The notes under the pieces: generated by a model
Told to the model about the DNA's origin: nothing
The model's database searches: none
The model's input: only the letters and a program-made list of their open reading frames with translations
Source: Solitalea agri
Lineage (GTDB): Bacteria > Bacteroidota > Bacteroidia > Sphingobacteriales > Sphingobacteriaceae
Assembly (NCBI RefSeq): GCF_023914155.1
Contig: NZ_JAMWYS010000024.1
Span: forward strand, 62,001-126,000
Reading direction: 5' to 3'
DNA length: 64,000 bases
Shown here: piece after piece, positions 44,570 to 54,020 of the stretch
How positions within the stretch are numbered: position 1 is the first letter of the stretch
Layout: each line of letters begins with the position of its first letter
Made by a program: the position numbers and the translations under genes

Positions 44570-45886
44570 TTACTTTTTCCCTACCACCACTTCCAGAAAA
44601 TTATCAGCTAGGTATTTATTGGCTAACTGTTGCAGATGCTGCGGAGTGACTGTTTTAACTGTTTCGAAGAAATTCTCGTAATAATCATAATCTAAGCCAT
44701 AAAGCAGAATTCCTTTAAACTTATCAGCATGTGAAAACGCATTTTCCAGACTTCCTAAAAATGAACCCAACATATAATTTCTTACCAGACTTAACTCTTC
44801 ATCTGGAATAAGAATATTTTTCAGGATATCAATTTCTTTGTAAATCTCCGTTAATGCATTCGAACAAACCTCGGCACCAACTTCGGTAGCAACAAAGAAG
44901 TAACCAGCCTCTTTAAGTGAAACAATAGCCGACCCTATTCCATAGGTATAGCCCTTATCTTCGCGGATATTGGACATTAACCGTGAACCAAAATAACCGC
45001 CAAATACAGTATTTAACACCTGCATTGCCTGAAAGTCGGGATGCGATTTATTGAACAATGGTTTACCCAGTCGAATGGCTGATTGTAAAGCATCAGGTCT
45101 TTCTACAAAATTTACCAATGTGGATGATGGCTCTAACACAGGCTTACTCACCACCAATTTTTCATCCGACAACCAATCATCATTACCAAATAGTTCAGCA
45201 ATCAGTTGGCGTTCTTCAGCTTTTACCTTTCCAGAAATTATAATAATACAATTACCAGCAGTATATTGCTTGGCTCGAACAGCTAATAATTCTTCTCTTG
45301 TTAATTTATCGTAATCCTCGGCCTGAACATTATATCCGTAGTAAGAATTATCACCAAAAAGCACCTGATTGAATTTCTTACGGGCAAGAAAATCATTCTT
45401 CTGTTGATTTACCTTAAGTTTCTGCTTACTATTTTGAATATAAGTTGAAAGCTCCTGCTCTGGGAAACAAGCCTCTGTTATTATCTCTTTAATTATTGGC
45501 AGCGTACTCTTTAGATGCTTATTTAAACTGTAAAGAGTAACACTTGAATGATCGAAGCCTGCTTCATGTTGAAAAAAGGCTCCATAAAAATCGATCTTAT
45601 CCGCCAACTGAGAAGCCGTATAATGAGGAGTTCCCTCATTCAACATTGAATTTGTGGCACCAATAGCCAAAGGCTGTGCAGCATTCCAATCAACATTAGG
45701 AAAAATAAATTCTACCCTCACCAAATCTGCTTCCGAAGCATCGATAAAATATAGATCAATGCCGTTTTGCAGTTTTTGACATTCGGGTTTTATAAGTTTT
45801 ATGCTTGAGATGGCCTTAAATTGCGGCTCCGATTTTCTGTCTAAAATCATTTTATTCGTTGATAAGTTGGTATTACTAATTTTCAC
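44570..45886 (-). CDS. M16B peptidase-like subunit without zinc motif
   Basis: 438 residues. Two M16 half-domains are recognisable, with LAIGATNSMLNEGTPHYTASQLADKIDFYGAFF where an active subunit would carry HxxEH; the motif is missing. The R/Y substrate pair typical of non-catalytic partners is present in SNIREDKGYTYGIGSA (about 300-320). It probably forms a heterodimer with the active protease encoded immediately upstream, whose stop overlaps this start by 11 bp (45876-45886). Cytoplasmic or periplasmic location is uncertain: no signal peptide is seen. Confidence 0.88.
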   Translation of the reverse strand: MKISNTNLSTNKMILDRKSEPQFKAISSIKLIKPECQKLQNGIDLYFIDASEADLVRVEFIFPNVDWNAAQPLAIGATNSMLNEGTPHYTASQLADKIDFYGAFFQHEAGFDHSSVTLYSLNKHLKSTLPIIKEIITEACFPEQELSTYIQNSKQKLKVNQQKNDFLARKKFNQVLFGDNSYYGYNVQAEDYDKLTREELLAVRAKQYTAGNCIIIISGKVKAEERQLIAELFGNDDWLSDEKLVVSKPVLEPSSTLVNFVERPDALQSAIRLGKPLFNKSHPDFQAMQVLNTVFGGYFGSRLMSNIREDKGYTYGIGSAIVSLKEAGYFFVATEVGAEVCSNALTEIYKEIDILKNILIPDEELSLVRNYMLGSFLGSLENAFSHADKFKGILLYGLDYDYYENFFETVKTVTPQHLQQLANKYLADNFLEVVVGKK

Positions 45887-47114
45887 TTAAGTAATACAAG
45901 GTAGAACAATTGGTATCAGTAAAAATCTTATTCGCCTGTTCCTGAATTTGATTTGCAGTTACCGACTGATATTTTTCTCTTTCGAGGTTATAATTGGCTG
46001 CATCTCCCAGCAATTCAAAATAAGCAAGGTTCATTGCTCTATCAAGCAGGTTCAACTCCGAGAACACCATAGTCGATTCAATTTTATTCTTCACCTTGGT
46101 TAACTCGTCTTGCTGTAGCACTTCATTTTTAAGGCGTTCAAGTTCAACTTGAATAGCAGCTTCCGCCTGTTCCATTTCAACTCCATTCACCAATTTACCT
46201 TCAACAATGAACAATCCCGGATCCATATCTCCTGAAACATAAGCATTAATTTCGCTAAACAGTGGTTGCTCCTTAACCAATGAACGGTATAAACGAGATG
46301 AATCACCACGAGAAAGCAAATCAGAGATCAGATCGGTGGCATAAAACTCTTTTTGCTTGCGATCGCCAATATGATAGGCTTTATAAATAGCGTTTAACGG
46401 AACCTTTGCTTTAATTGTTTGAGTGCGAGCTTCTGTTTGAACAGGCTCCTGTATTAGGTTTCTATTGTACCTTTCTCCAGCAGGAATAGGCCCAAACCAT
46501 TTTTCTGCTAACTGTTTAACTTCTTCTAATTTCACTTTTCCGGCAACTACCAAAATGGCGTTTTGAGGATTATAATGCTTAGTGAAGAAAGCTTTTACGT
46601 CATCTAAAGTTGCATCCTCGATATGCGAAAGCTCTTTACCAATTGTTGCCCATTGATAGGGATGCTTTTTAAATGCCAACGGACGAAGATTTAGCCAAAC
46701 ATCTCCATAAGGCTGATTTAAATACCGCTGTTTAAATTCCTCGCATACCACATTGCGCTGCACTTCCAAACTTTTTTCTGAAAACGCCAAACTCAGCATC
46801 CGGTCTGATTCGAGCCAAAAGGCCGTTTCAAGATTTACAGCAGGGACCTGTATGTAGTAATTGGTTATATCATTGGTGGTAAAGGCATTGTTCTCACCTC
46901 CTACTCTTTGCAATGGCTCATCATAAGAAGGAATATTAACCGAACCTCCAAACATGAGGTGCTCGAATAAATGTGCAAACCCTGTTTTAGTAGGATCTTC
47001 ATCTCTGGCACCTACATCGTATAATACGTTTAAAACTGCCATTGGCGTTGCAGGATCTTCATGCACCAAAACACGCAGTCCATTATTTAAAGTAAATCTT
47101 TCGAAATTTATCAT
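45876..47114 (-). CDS. M16B zinc peptidase, catalytic subunit
   Basis: 412 residues. The inverted zinc motif HLFEHLMFGG (HxxEH, about 47-51) and the downstream acidic residues (ESLEVQRNVVCEEFKQR) are present. It cleaves peptides, probably including small exported ones, as a dimer with the next gene's product. No signal peptide was found. Gene overlap of 11 bp with the partner indicates translational coupling. Divergent from mqnC. Confidence 0.92.
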   Translation of the reverse strand: MINFERFTLNNGLRVLVHEDPATPMAVLNVLYDVGARDEDPTKTGFAHLFEHLMFGGSVNIPSYDEPLQRVGGENNAFTTNDITNYYIQVPAVNLETAFWLESDRMLSLAFSEKSLEVQRNVVCEEFKQRYLNQPYGDVWLNLRPLAFKKHPYQWATIGKELSHIEDATLDDVKAFFTKHYNPQNAILVVAGKVKLEEVKQLAEKWFGPIPAGERYNRNLIQEPVQTEARTQTIKAKVPLNAIYKAYHIGDRKQKEFYATDLISDLLSRGDSSRLYRSLVKEQPLFSEINAYVSGDMDPGLFIVEGKLVNGVEMEQAEAAIQVELERLKNEVLQQDELTKVKNKIESTMVFSELNLLDRAMNLAYFELLGDAANYNLEREKYQSVTANQIQEQANKIFTDTNCSTLYYLSEN

Positions 47115-47267
47115 CAGGATTTTGTTAAAACGGGATTACAAAAGTAATGGTTTATTCCAAGCTTTTATCGCTCCCAAACTCGAAATTCAAAACCATAAAA
47201 TAAACAACAATTATGAACTTTTGTTATTGCAGGATCAAATATGTTCTTCAGTTTATAAGCGAAGGTT

Positions 47268-47275
47268 TATATTTG
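47268..47275 (+). promoter_or_regulatory. Putative -7 box for mqnC
   Basis: TATATTTG, 47 nt before the mqnC ATG; no clear -33 box. Confidence 0.45.
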
Positions 47276-47322
47276 CCAATCATTAGTTCGCACGCCCCCT
47301 GACAAGGGATACTATCCGTAAA

Positions 47323-48447
47323 ATGAACACCGAAAAATTATTAGAAAAGGCTCTCAATTTTGAATTTTTAACCGCTGATGAAGGATTACATCTATTTAAA
47401 AATGCTTCCACGGCCCAGTTAATGCACGTTGGTCATCAGTTAAGAATGATACAAAAACCAGATAACCTGGTTACATGGATCATCGACCGAAATTTAAATA
47501 CCACTAACGTTTGTATTGCCAACTGTAAATTCTGTAATTTCTTCCGTCGCCCAGGTCATGATGAAAGTTACATTACCGATATCGAGACCTACAAGGTTAA
47601 AATTGAAGAGACATTTAGGTATGGTGGAGAGCAGTTGTTATTGCAAGGCGGTCATCACCCTGATTTGGGTTTAAATTATTATGTTGATCTTTTCAAGGAA
47701 CTAAAAAGGTTATACCCAACCCTAAAACTACATGCTTTAGGTCCACCGGAAATTGCCCATATTGCTAAACTCGATAAGCTTTCACATACGGAAGTACTTA
47801 CAGCCTTAAAGGAAGCCGGACTAGATTCATTACCTGGCGCCGGTGCTGAAATTTTAAATGACCGCGTACGTCGTTTAATTTCAAAAGGAAAGTGCAGTGG
47901 TCGTGAGTGGTTAGATGTGATGCGCGCTGCCCATCAGCTTCATTTGACTACCTCAGCCACCATGATGTTTGGTCATGTTGAAACCCTGGAAGAACGCTTT
48001 GAGCATTTAGTTTGGCTACGCGAAGTTCAATCTGAAAAACCTGCAGATGCAAAAGGATTTTTAGCCTTTATCCCATGGCCTTTCCAGGATGATGGAACAT
48101 TATTACGCCGAATCAGAAATGTGAGAAATACAGTTACCGGCGACGAGTATATACGAATGATCGCATTAAGCCGTATCATGCTGCCAAACGTAAAAAATAT
48201 ACAAGCTTCTTGGCTAACCGTTGGTAAGCAAGTAGCGCAAATGTGTTTACATGCCGGGGCTAACGACTTCGGTTCAATTATGATTGAAGAGAATGTGGTT
48301 TCGGCGGCTGGTGCTCCACACCGCTTTACAGCCAGCGGCATTCAACAAGCTATACGTGAGGCAGGTTATACACCTCAGTTGCGTAACCAGCAGTATGAAT
48401 TCAGAGAATTACCTGAACACTTAGAAGATCAAGTAATTAGTTATTAA
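47323..48447 (+). CDS. mqnC: Cyclic dehypoxanthinyl futalosine synthase
   Basis: 374 residues, radical SAM. The 4Fe-4S cysteines are in NVCIANCKFCNFF (CxxxCxxC, about 65-73). RNLNTTN before the cluster, GAGAEILNDRVRRLISKGKC, and SATMMFGHVETLEERFEHL with WLREVQ favour MqnC over MqnE. It cyclises dehypoxanthine futalosine in the futalosine route to menaquinone. Only this step is encoded here. A single TATATTTG box is upstream and a terminator follows. Confidence 0.9.
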   Translation: MNTEKLLEKALNFEFLTADEGLHLFKNASTAQLMHVGHQLRMIQKPDNLVTWIIDRNLNTTNVCIANCKFCNFFRRPGHDESYITDIETYKVKIEETFRYGGEQLLLQGGHHPDLGLNYYVDLFKELKRLYPTLKLHALGPPEIAHIAKLDKLSHTEVLTALKEAGLDSLPGAGAEILNDRVRRLISKGKCSGREWLDVMRAAHQLHLTTSATMMFGHVETLEERFEHLVWLREVQSEKPADAKGFLAFIPWPFQDDGTLLRRIRNVRNTVTGDEYIRMIALSRIMLPNVKNIQASWLTVGKQVAQMCLHAGANDFGSIMIEENVVSAAGAPHRFTASGIQQAIREAGYTPQLRNQQYEFRELPEHLEDQVISY

Positions 48448-48471
48448 CTAACATTTAACGTTACAAAATAT

Positions 48472-48508
48472 CAACTCCCTTTTAACTAAAAAAGGGAGTT
48501 TTTTTTTT
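48472..48508 (+). terminator. Terminator after mqnC
   Basis: AACTCCCTTTT and AAAAGGGAGTT pair, followed by about ten T residues. Confidence 0.9.
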
Positions 48509-48618
48509 GGATAAAGTGAAAGAGCTATCATCTTCTACAACTTGCTAAATCGATCGCCCTTTCTTGCTTTTTTGCCATGGCTAAGAAAAGCTGTATCTTT
48601 TGTTTAAATCTTCATAGA

Positions 48619-48909
48619 ATGGAAACAGCATTAAATGTAATACAAACTGAAAAACATTACGAAACCGAAGTAGAAGGTCATAAGGCTTTTATTGAATATA
48701 TGAAGTCGGGTAACAGTATTTACCTTACTCACACCGAAGTAGCTCCTGAACTGGAAGGGAAAGGCATTGCTAAAAAATTGGTAGAAACTGTTCTTAAAAT
48801 GATCGAGGATGAAGGCAAGCAACTGGTTCCCTTATGTCCCTATGTGGCCGCGTACTTGAAAAGACATCCTGAATGGAAGCGTATTCTGGCGCAAGGTTAT
48901 AATGTATGA
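48619..48909 (+). CDS. Small GNAT-like acetyltransferase (NATD1/YjdJ type)
   Basis: 97 residues from METALNVIQT at 48619. An upstream Met at 48577 would add 14 residues. It is a half-size GNAT fold: FIEYMKSGNSIYLTHTEVAPELEGKGIAKKLVE includes the shortened acetyl-CoA loop (LEGKGIAKKL), followed by CPYVAAYLKRHPEW, the hallmark of the NATD1/DUF1794-like small acetyltransferases. The substrate is unknown. Ends at a strong hairpin. Confidence 0.85.
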   Translation: METALNVIQTEKHYETEVEGHKAFIEYMKSGNSIYLTHTEVAPELEGKGIAKKLVETVLKMIEDEGKQLVPLCPYVAAYLKRHPEWKRILAQGYNV

Positions 48910-48930
48910 TCAAACAGGAAACAACTATTA

Positions 48931-48963
48931 AAAAGCGGTTCTGTTTTGCATCAGAACCGTTTT
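48931..48963 (+). terminator. Terminator after the small GNAT gene
   Basis: GCGGTTCTG and CAGAACCGT pair around an 8-base loop, followed by T residues. Confidence 0.8.
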
Positions 48964-49393
48964 CAGTTATTTATAATCAATCTGAAGGCAAATTATTATA
49001 AGTATCGATCACACATTTATACTCACCATTACTTGACGTTTCCATACACTAACACATTTAAAACAGAAGGTATCAAGCTTTGATGTATCTTTTGATGAAA
49101 CCAGTATAGAATATCCTGTACCAGTTTCGTACAAAATATCCTTTGTTCCTTCGAGTGATTCCATATATAACCTTACATCTTTTAATGAATAGCATTAATA
49201 ATGACCATAAAATTTTCATAAGCTTTGTTTTATAATAATTAAATTAGAATAGCTGATCATAAATTTCTTTTTTAGCCTTAATCAGCTTTCTTTATCGATA
49301 GAAAAAACTGAAATTATAACAATCAGCACAACTATTTTAGCTTATTAACAATATTACAATCAACCTTTTCTAATTGTAAAAATTTAAAAACAT
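48964..49393. other. Gene-poor spacer with a possible decayed ORF
   Basis: No convincing gene. On the minus strand 49009-49164 can be read as 51 codons beginning MESLEGTKDILYETG and, after a +1 shift, as METSSNGEYKCVIDTYNNLPSD. The two readings could be one short gene with a frameshift. The rest is AT-rich leader for the next gene. Confidence 0.35.
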
Positions 49394-50038
49394 ATGAATA
49401 AAATTGGAGTCATCGGTTCAGGTGTAGTAGCTCAAGCACTAGCATCTGGTTTTATTAAACATGGGTTTGAAGTGATGATGGGAACCAGCGACAGCACGAA
49501 ACTTACTGAATGGCTGTCAAATGCCGGAAACAAAGGTTCTGTAGGTTCATTGGCCGAAGCAGCCTCTTTTGGAGATATGATCGTTTTTTCTGTTAAAGGA
49601 ACAGCGGCTGAAAAGTTAATACTTGAGCTAAAAGATTATTTAAAAGGTAAAACCGTGATCGATACAACTAATCCGCTCAATGATTCCCCTCCTGTTAATG
49701 GAGTTCTCTCGTATTTTACCGGCCCTAACGAATCATTAATGGAGCGTCTTCAAAATTTAGTTCCTGATGCACATTTTATTAAGGCTTTCAGCTGCATCGG
49801 TAGTTCTTTTATGATAAACCCTTCGTTTAATGAAGGCATACCTACCATGTTTATCTGCGGGAATAATGATCATGCAAAAGCTGAAGTCAAAAAAATTGTG
49901 GAGCTATTTGGTTTTGACGTTGCCGACATGGGCAAAATGGAAGCAGCCAGAGCAATTGAGCCTTTGGCAATGCTTTGGTGTATTCCAGGTTTCTTAAATA
50001 ACAATTGGAGTCATGCATTTAAATTGATGTATGCTTGA
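49394..50038 (+). CDS. NADPH-dependent F420 reductase-like dinucleotide-binding protein
   Basis: 214 residues. Rossmann fold with GVIGSGVVAQALASGF (GxGxxx, residues 5-20), SLAEAASFGDMIVFSVKG, VIDTTNPL and the C-terminal IEPLAMLWCIPGF. It matches the F420H2:NADP oxidoreductase/YadR-like group. F420 is not expected in Bacteroidota, so the real partner is probably NADP alone and the substrate is unknown. It has its own terminator, shared with the convergent VOC gene. Confidence 0.8.
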   Translation: MNKIGVIGSGVVAQALASGFIKHGFEVMMGTSDSTKLTEWLSNAGNKGSVGSLAEAASFGDMIVFSVKGTAAEKLILELKDYLKGKTVIDTTNPLNDSPPVNGVLSYFTGPNESLMERLQNLVPDAHFIKAFSCIGSSFMINPSFNEGIPTMFICGNNDHAKAEVKKIVELFGFDVADMGKMEAARAIEPLAMLWCIPGFLNNNWSHAFKLMYA

Positions 50039-50075
50039 TTTGGCTTCGACATATAAAGACCGTTAGAATTAGAAC

Positions 50076-50110
50076 AAAAAAGCTTCAGATTAAAATCTGA
50101 AGCTTTTTTT
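50076..50110. terminator. Bidirectional terminator before the VOC gene
   Basis: AAAAAAGCTTCAGATT and AATCTGAAGCTTTTTT form a nearly perfect stem with a very short loop. Confidence 0.9.
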
Positions 50111-50516
50111 AAAACGTATGCAGGGGCTTATGAAACGATAACTTAAAACCATCGGGATCAGTTAAATCAAGCGTCTGCCATCCGTAACCGGTAATATAAG
50201 GTTCTTTTAATGCTATATTTTTACTTTTCAGCGACTGATACAATCCATCAATGTCATTGCATGCAAAATAGAGACACACATCGCCATGATGATCATTCCG
50301 AAGCAACTCCTGATTATGTGGCCGGTCAGGTTTTTCGTATTGGGTATTAAGCATTAATTCAATATCATTTAATCGAAGTAATACCCACCCAATATCATCT
50401 TGAGGCCCTGCCGATTCGATCAAATTAAAGCCCAGCACATTGCAATAGAATGCCAGGGAGGTTTGCATATCGTAAACCATTAGCATTGGGGTCATTCCTG
50501 TTATTTTGTGCTTCAT
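50109..50516 (-). CDS. VOC-family protein (glyoxalase/bleomycin-resistance-like)
   Basis: 135 residues with the paired beta-alpha-beta-beta-beta units: MTPMLMVYDMQTSLAFYCNVLGFNL, WVLLRLNDIELMLNT, VCLYFACNDIDGLYQSLKS and LDLTDPDGFKLSFHK. The metal or ligand residues are only partly kept (the first site has no His), so it may bind rather than convert its ligand. The stop lies inside the terminator hairpin. It starts 12 bp after the MscS gene ends. Confidence 0.85.
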   Translation of the reverse strand: MKHKITGMTPMLMVYDMQTSLAFYCNVLGFNLIESAGPQDDIGWVLLRLNDIELMLNTQYEKPDRPHNQELLRNDHHGDVCLYFACNDIDGLYQSLKSKNIALKEPYITGYGWQTLDLTDPDGFKLSFHKPLHTF

Positions 50517-50527
50517 GGTTAGTCGAG

Positions 50528-51337
50528 TTATTTATTTATAATAACCCGGGTTGGGACAGGACCGGTAACATTATTTTTATCCCAGGCATTTTTCACATCC
50601 TCCTGCACTGTAAAAAATGCATCCCAGTACTCGGCAGGTGTTGCATAAGGACGAATTGCGAGGGTTATCATTCCATCGCCAACTTTAATTACATTTACTG
50701 ATGGAGCAGGCTCCTTTAAAACAAACTTATTTGCCTCAATTGTCTGTAAAGCAATACTGCGTACCTTTTCAATATCATTATCAGGCGCTACTGCCATTGT
50801 AATATCCACACGCAGATTCCCATGTCGGCTGTAATTAACAATTGTACTATTCGATACGCCCCCGTTAGCAAGGATTACTGTTTTGTTTTCAGGTGTAAGT
50901 AAAATAGTGTTGAAAATTTGGATTTCCAGCACATGGCCTGTTTGTCCACCCGATTCGATTAAATCGCCAACTTTAAAAGGTTTAAAAACCAATATTAAAA
51001 CTCCGCCTGCAAAATTTGCCAACGATCCCTGCAAGGCCAAACCTATAGCCAAACCTAATGCACCGATCACTGCCACAAAAGAAGTGGTTTGAATGCCTAA
51101 CATTCCAGCAACGGAAATAAGTAATAAAATTTTCAACCCAACACTCACTAAACTTCCCAGAAAAGATTGTAAGGACACATCAATTCCTCGTTTACGCAAC
51201 CCTTTAGAAACCAATCGTGCCACCATGTTGATCAAGTAAAGTCCGATAATAAAGACTATTAATGCACCTAGAACTTTTGGACCGAAGATGGTGAGCCAGT
51301 CAATAAATTTTGTTGAGTAATTATTTAACTTATCCAT
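50528..51337 (-). CDS. Small-conductance mechanosensitive channel (MscS family)
   Basis: 269 residues, inner membrane. Three transmembrane helices (about 18-40, 60-82, 86-118). TM3 carries the Gly/Ala-rich VAVIGALGLAIGLALQGSLANFAGG that lines the pore. The beta domain follows with FKVGDLIESGGQTGHV, and the C-terminal part is alpha/beta. It releases solutes on hypo-osmotic shock. The start codon lies in a run of T/A with no clear SD. The VOC gene 12 bp downstream may be co-transcribed. Confidence 0.93.
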   Translation of the reverse strand: MDKLNNYSTKFIDWLTIFGPKVLGALIVFIIGLYLINMVARLVSKGLRKRGIDVSLQSFLGSLVSVGLKILLLISVAGMLGIQTTSFVAVIGALGLAIGLALQGSLANFAGGVLILVFKPFKVGDLIESGGQTGHVLEIQIFNTILLTPENKTVILANGGVSNSTIVNYSRHGNLRVDITMAVAPDNDIEKVRSIALQTIEANKFVLKEPAPSVNVIKVGDGMITLAIRPYATPAEYWDAFFTVQEDVKNAWDKNNVTGPVPTRVIINK

Positions 51338-51477
51338 AGTGTTTTATTGTGGTTAACTACTGTATTTTGTGAACACTAAATAATTTAAACAAAAAATATC
51401 TTAGGATTAAATAAACTGTCAGTTTGAAGTGTTTTTTAACACAAGAAGCAGCAATCAGAGATGTGGGCGATTAGTTG

Positions 51478-52050
51478 TTATTGTTTGTCCACTGTATAAT
51501 TCAGTTCAGTTACCCCGCAAGTAAATTGTCGGGTAGTCAATAAGTTTAGTTTTATTTTGTCTTTGATGTCTACAAATAATGGAATACCTCGACCAAGAAT
51601 AATTGGATTAACAAATAGCCAGTAGCCATCAATTAAGTTCAATTGAATAAGCGAATGCGTTGCTGAAGGACTGCCAAAAAGCAAGATTTCATTCCCTGCC
51701 TGCTGTTTTATTTCATTTATGCTGTCCGAAAGATTGTCGCTAATTATTTTTGTGTTAGTCAAGTCCTCATTGTTCATTGTTTTTGATAAAACAACTTTGT
51801 GCACTTTGCTATACCATTTTGAATGTTCAATATCGTGCTTGGTCGCATTCGGCTTTTCTCCTGCGGTAGGCCAGTAATCTTCCATCATCTGATAGGTTAC
51901 TCGTCCATACAATGCAGTATCACCTTCGCTTATCCTCAGTCCGACAAAATCAAAAATCTCCTTATCCACTTTAATCCAGTCCATTTCACCGTTCGGTCCT
52001 GCTACAAAACCGTCAAGCGATATATGCATAAATGAAATTATTTTTCTCAT
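51478..52050 (-). CDS. Dihydrofolate-reductase-like (RibD C-terminal fold) protein
   Basis: 190 residues, YwjB/YyaP-like group. Motifs: ISFMHISLDGFVAGPNGEMDW, LYGRVTYQMMEDYWP, HKVVLSKT, LFGSPSATHSLIQLNLIDGYWLFVNP and PLFVDI. It has the fold of RibD reductase domains but not the DHFR catalytic set; the substrate is unknown. It stands alone between long spacers. Confidence 0.85.
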   Translation of the reverse strand: MRKIISFMHISLDGFVAGPNGEMDWIKVDKEIFDFVGLRISEGDTALYGRVTYQMMEDYWPTAGEKPNATKHDIEHSKWYSKVHKVVLSKTMNNEDLTNTKIISDNLSDSINEIKQQAGNEILLFGSPSATHSLIQLNLIDGYWLFVNPIILGRGIPLFVDIKDKIKLNLLTTRQFTCGVTELNYTVDKQ

Positions 52051-52292
52051 ATGACTATTTTTATTGCTTTCTATAAGTTATTAGTGTCTTTTTACAATGA
52101 GGCATACGGCATTTATATACGAGGTTGCTGGTCTTTGAAAGGTAAACTCCCCCCGAAACAAAACGTTATTTAAAAACCAAACTACAAATCTAAACTGCGA
52201 GCAATCTTGCATACATGTTGCTAGCGGAACACGCAAATCTTATGTTGAGCATTGATACTTTTATAAACTACGTAGGCATAAGTGCTTTCTAC
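52051..52292. other. Structured spacer upstream of the DHFR-like gene
   Basis: No gene. It contains two related words, ATACGAGGTTGCTGG (52117-52131) and ATACATGTTGCTAGCGG (52210-52226), about 90 bp apart. The second includes CTAGCGG, related to the CGTTAGCGG word of the 59183 site. The repeated pair suggests a recombination or structural site, not a leader. Confidence 0.3.
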
Positions 52293-53801
52293 CTACTTAA
52301 GTTTACTTTCTTCGTCTGCTACATGCTGCAAGTAATAGCAATACAATAGTTGTCCCTTTCGAATGCTTGATAACCGGAGATATTCATTCGAAGCATGCCA
52401 TTTCTCATCAGGTAGTTCAAAACCTAATGAATACGGATAAATCCCCAAGGTTTCTTTAATGTCAATCAAAGATCCAGTAGAAAAACCTGCACCAAGTTGT
52501 AAGGGTTGTTTTCCATAAATTTTGAATAAGGCATCAGCTACATAATTATAGGCTTTGGTGTCTGCAGGAAATTTCAAGGGGTTTGCTCCTCCTTTGGTTA
52601 ATTTATAAGAAACGGTAGCGCCCAAAGGACAATTTTTATTGATATGCTTTACTATTAAATCAATAATTTCATCCGGTGATTGATTATTAACCAAGCGACA
52701 CGTTATTCTTGCCATAGCATTCCCAGGAATAATATTTGAATGTCCTTCCGCTGCTGTATAACCGCTTTGCATACCAATTATTTCGAGTGTAGGACGGTAC
52801 CATACTCGTTCAAGTGGCGAAAAAGTAGTATCGCCAGACTCCGCTAAGGTGCCTAATAATTTCATATCATCAGATTTATTATAAGGCACTTTTTTTATCA
52901 TTTCTTTTTCTTCTAAAGTGGTTGGTACTACTTTATCATAAAACCCCTTTACGGCTACATTTCCTTCTTTGGTATAAAACGATGAAATAATTTGCGACAT
53001 AATTACCGCAGCATTAGGAGTTTTTCCACCAAATTGCCCCGAATGTGCGTCCGTATTAGCTGTTTTTACTGTAAACTCCATGATTGCAGCACCTCTTAAG
53101 CTCATCAAAATAGATGGCGTAGTTTCACTGTATTGGCTACCATCAGCATTTAATGCAAAATCAGCTTTCAACAAGTTTTTATTTTCATTAATAAATTTTT
53201 TAAAATTGGGACTGCCTTTTTCTTCTTCTCCATCAAAGATAAATTTAACATTCACGGGTAATTTGCCGTCCGTGTGCAACATGGCTTCAACCGCCCAAAT
53301 AGTTATCATAACGCCACTTTTGTCATCACTGGCACCACGTCCAACTATTTTACCATCTGTTACTTTTGGTGCAAAGGGCGGATTATCCCATTCCGATTCC
53401 TTTACAGGTTGCACATCGTAATGAGCATAAATTAGCACAGTGGGTTTACCTGGCGCTTTATCCCAACAGCCATATACAATAGGACTCCCATCTGTCGGTA
53501 TTGTTTGCGCCCTTGTCATTCCAATAGCCTTTAATTTATTTACGATCCATGCAGCTGCCTTGTCAATATCTAATTTATTTGCAGGAAGAGAAGATATGCT
53601 TGGAATAGCTATCAGCTCCATAAATTCTTTTAAGTGTACGTCATTATTGTCGTCAATGTATTTTTCATAAGACGTCAGGGAGCCTTTTACTTGGTTCTTT
53701 TTTGAGGTTTTAGAATTAGTAGTCTGAGCTATCAAATTCGTGCTCGCTAAAAGATTCAAGCTAACAATGATCGACAAGGCTAAAGATTTTGAAATTGTCA
53801 T
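52293..53801 (-). CDS. M20-family dipeptidase/peptidase, secreted
   Basis: 502 residues with a signal peptide (1-25, LIAQT). It resembles the dipeptidase branch: HYDVQPVKESEW (zinc His), GRGASDDKSGVMI (shared Asp), FIFDGEEEKGSPNF (Glu pair: catalytic and zinc ligand), SLRGAAIMEFTVKTANTDAHSGQFGG (dimerisation domain with His) and YPYSLGFELPDEKWHASNEY (last zinc His). It hydrolyses small peptides in the periplasm. It stands alone, with long spacers on both sides. Confidence 0.9.
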   Translation of the reverse strand: MTISKSLALSIIVSLNLLASTNLIAQTTNSKTSKKNQVKGSLTSYEKYIDDNNDVHLKEFMELIAIPSISSLPANKLDIDKAAAWIVNKLKAIGMTRAQTIPTDGSPIVYGCWDKAPGKPTVLIYAHYDVQPVKESEWDNPPFAPKVTDGKIVGRGASDDKSGVMITIWAVEAMLHTDGKLPVNVKFIFDGEEEKGSPNFKKFINENKNLLKADFALNADGSQYSETTPSILMSLRGAAIMEFTVKTANTDAHSGQFGGKTPNAAVIMSQIISSFYTKEGNVAVKGFYDKVVPTTLEEKEMIKKVPYNKSDDMKLLGTLAESGDTTFSPLERVWYRPTLEIIGMQSGYTAAEGHSNIIPGNAMARITCRLVNNQSPDEIIDLIVKHINKNCPLGATVSYKLTKGGANPLKFPADTKAYNYVADALFKIYGKQPLQLGAGFSTGSLIDIKETLGIYPYSLGFELPDEKWHASNEYLRLSSIRKGQLLYCYYLQHVADEESKLK

Positions 53802-53930
53802 TATGATTATTTTTTAGGCGCAAAGTTTAACTATTAAATCTCCTCGACGTTTTTGGTTTGCAGCTAACTGTAATGGTTGTTGATGTTGCGTACTCCGTTG
53901 AAGGCCCAGCACGACATAAATGAATATAAA

Positions 53931-53960
53931 CAAAAAGTGCGGCACTTAAAACGCCGCACT
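53931..53960 (-). terminator. Terminator after the AraC gene
   Basis: On the minus strand AGTGCGGC pairs with GCCGCACT (8 bp, 9-base loop) and TTTTTG follows. Confidence 0.75.
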
Positions 53961-54020
53961 ATAGAAATGAATATTGATCTATTATAAATTTCACTTAACC
54001 TAATATAAGATCAGTAGTTC

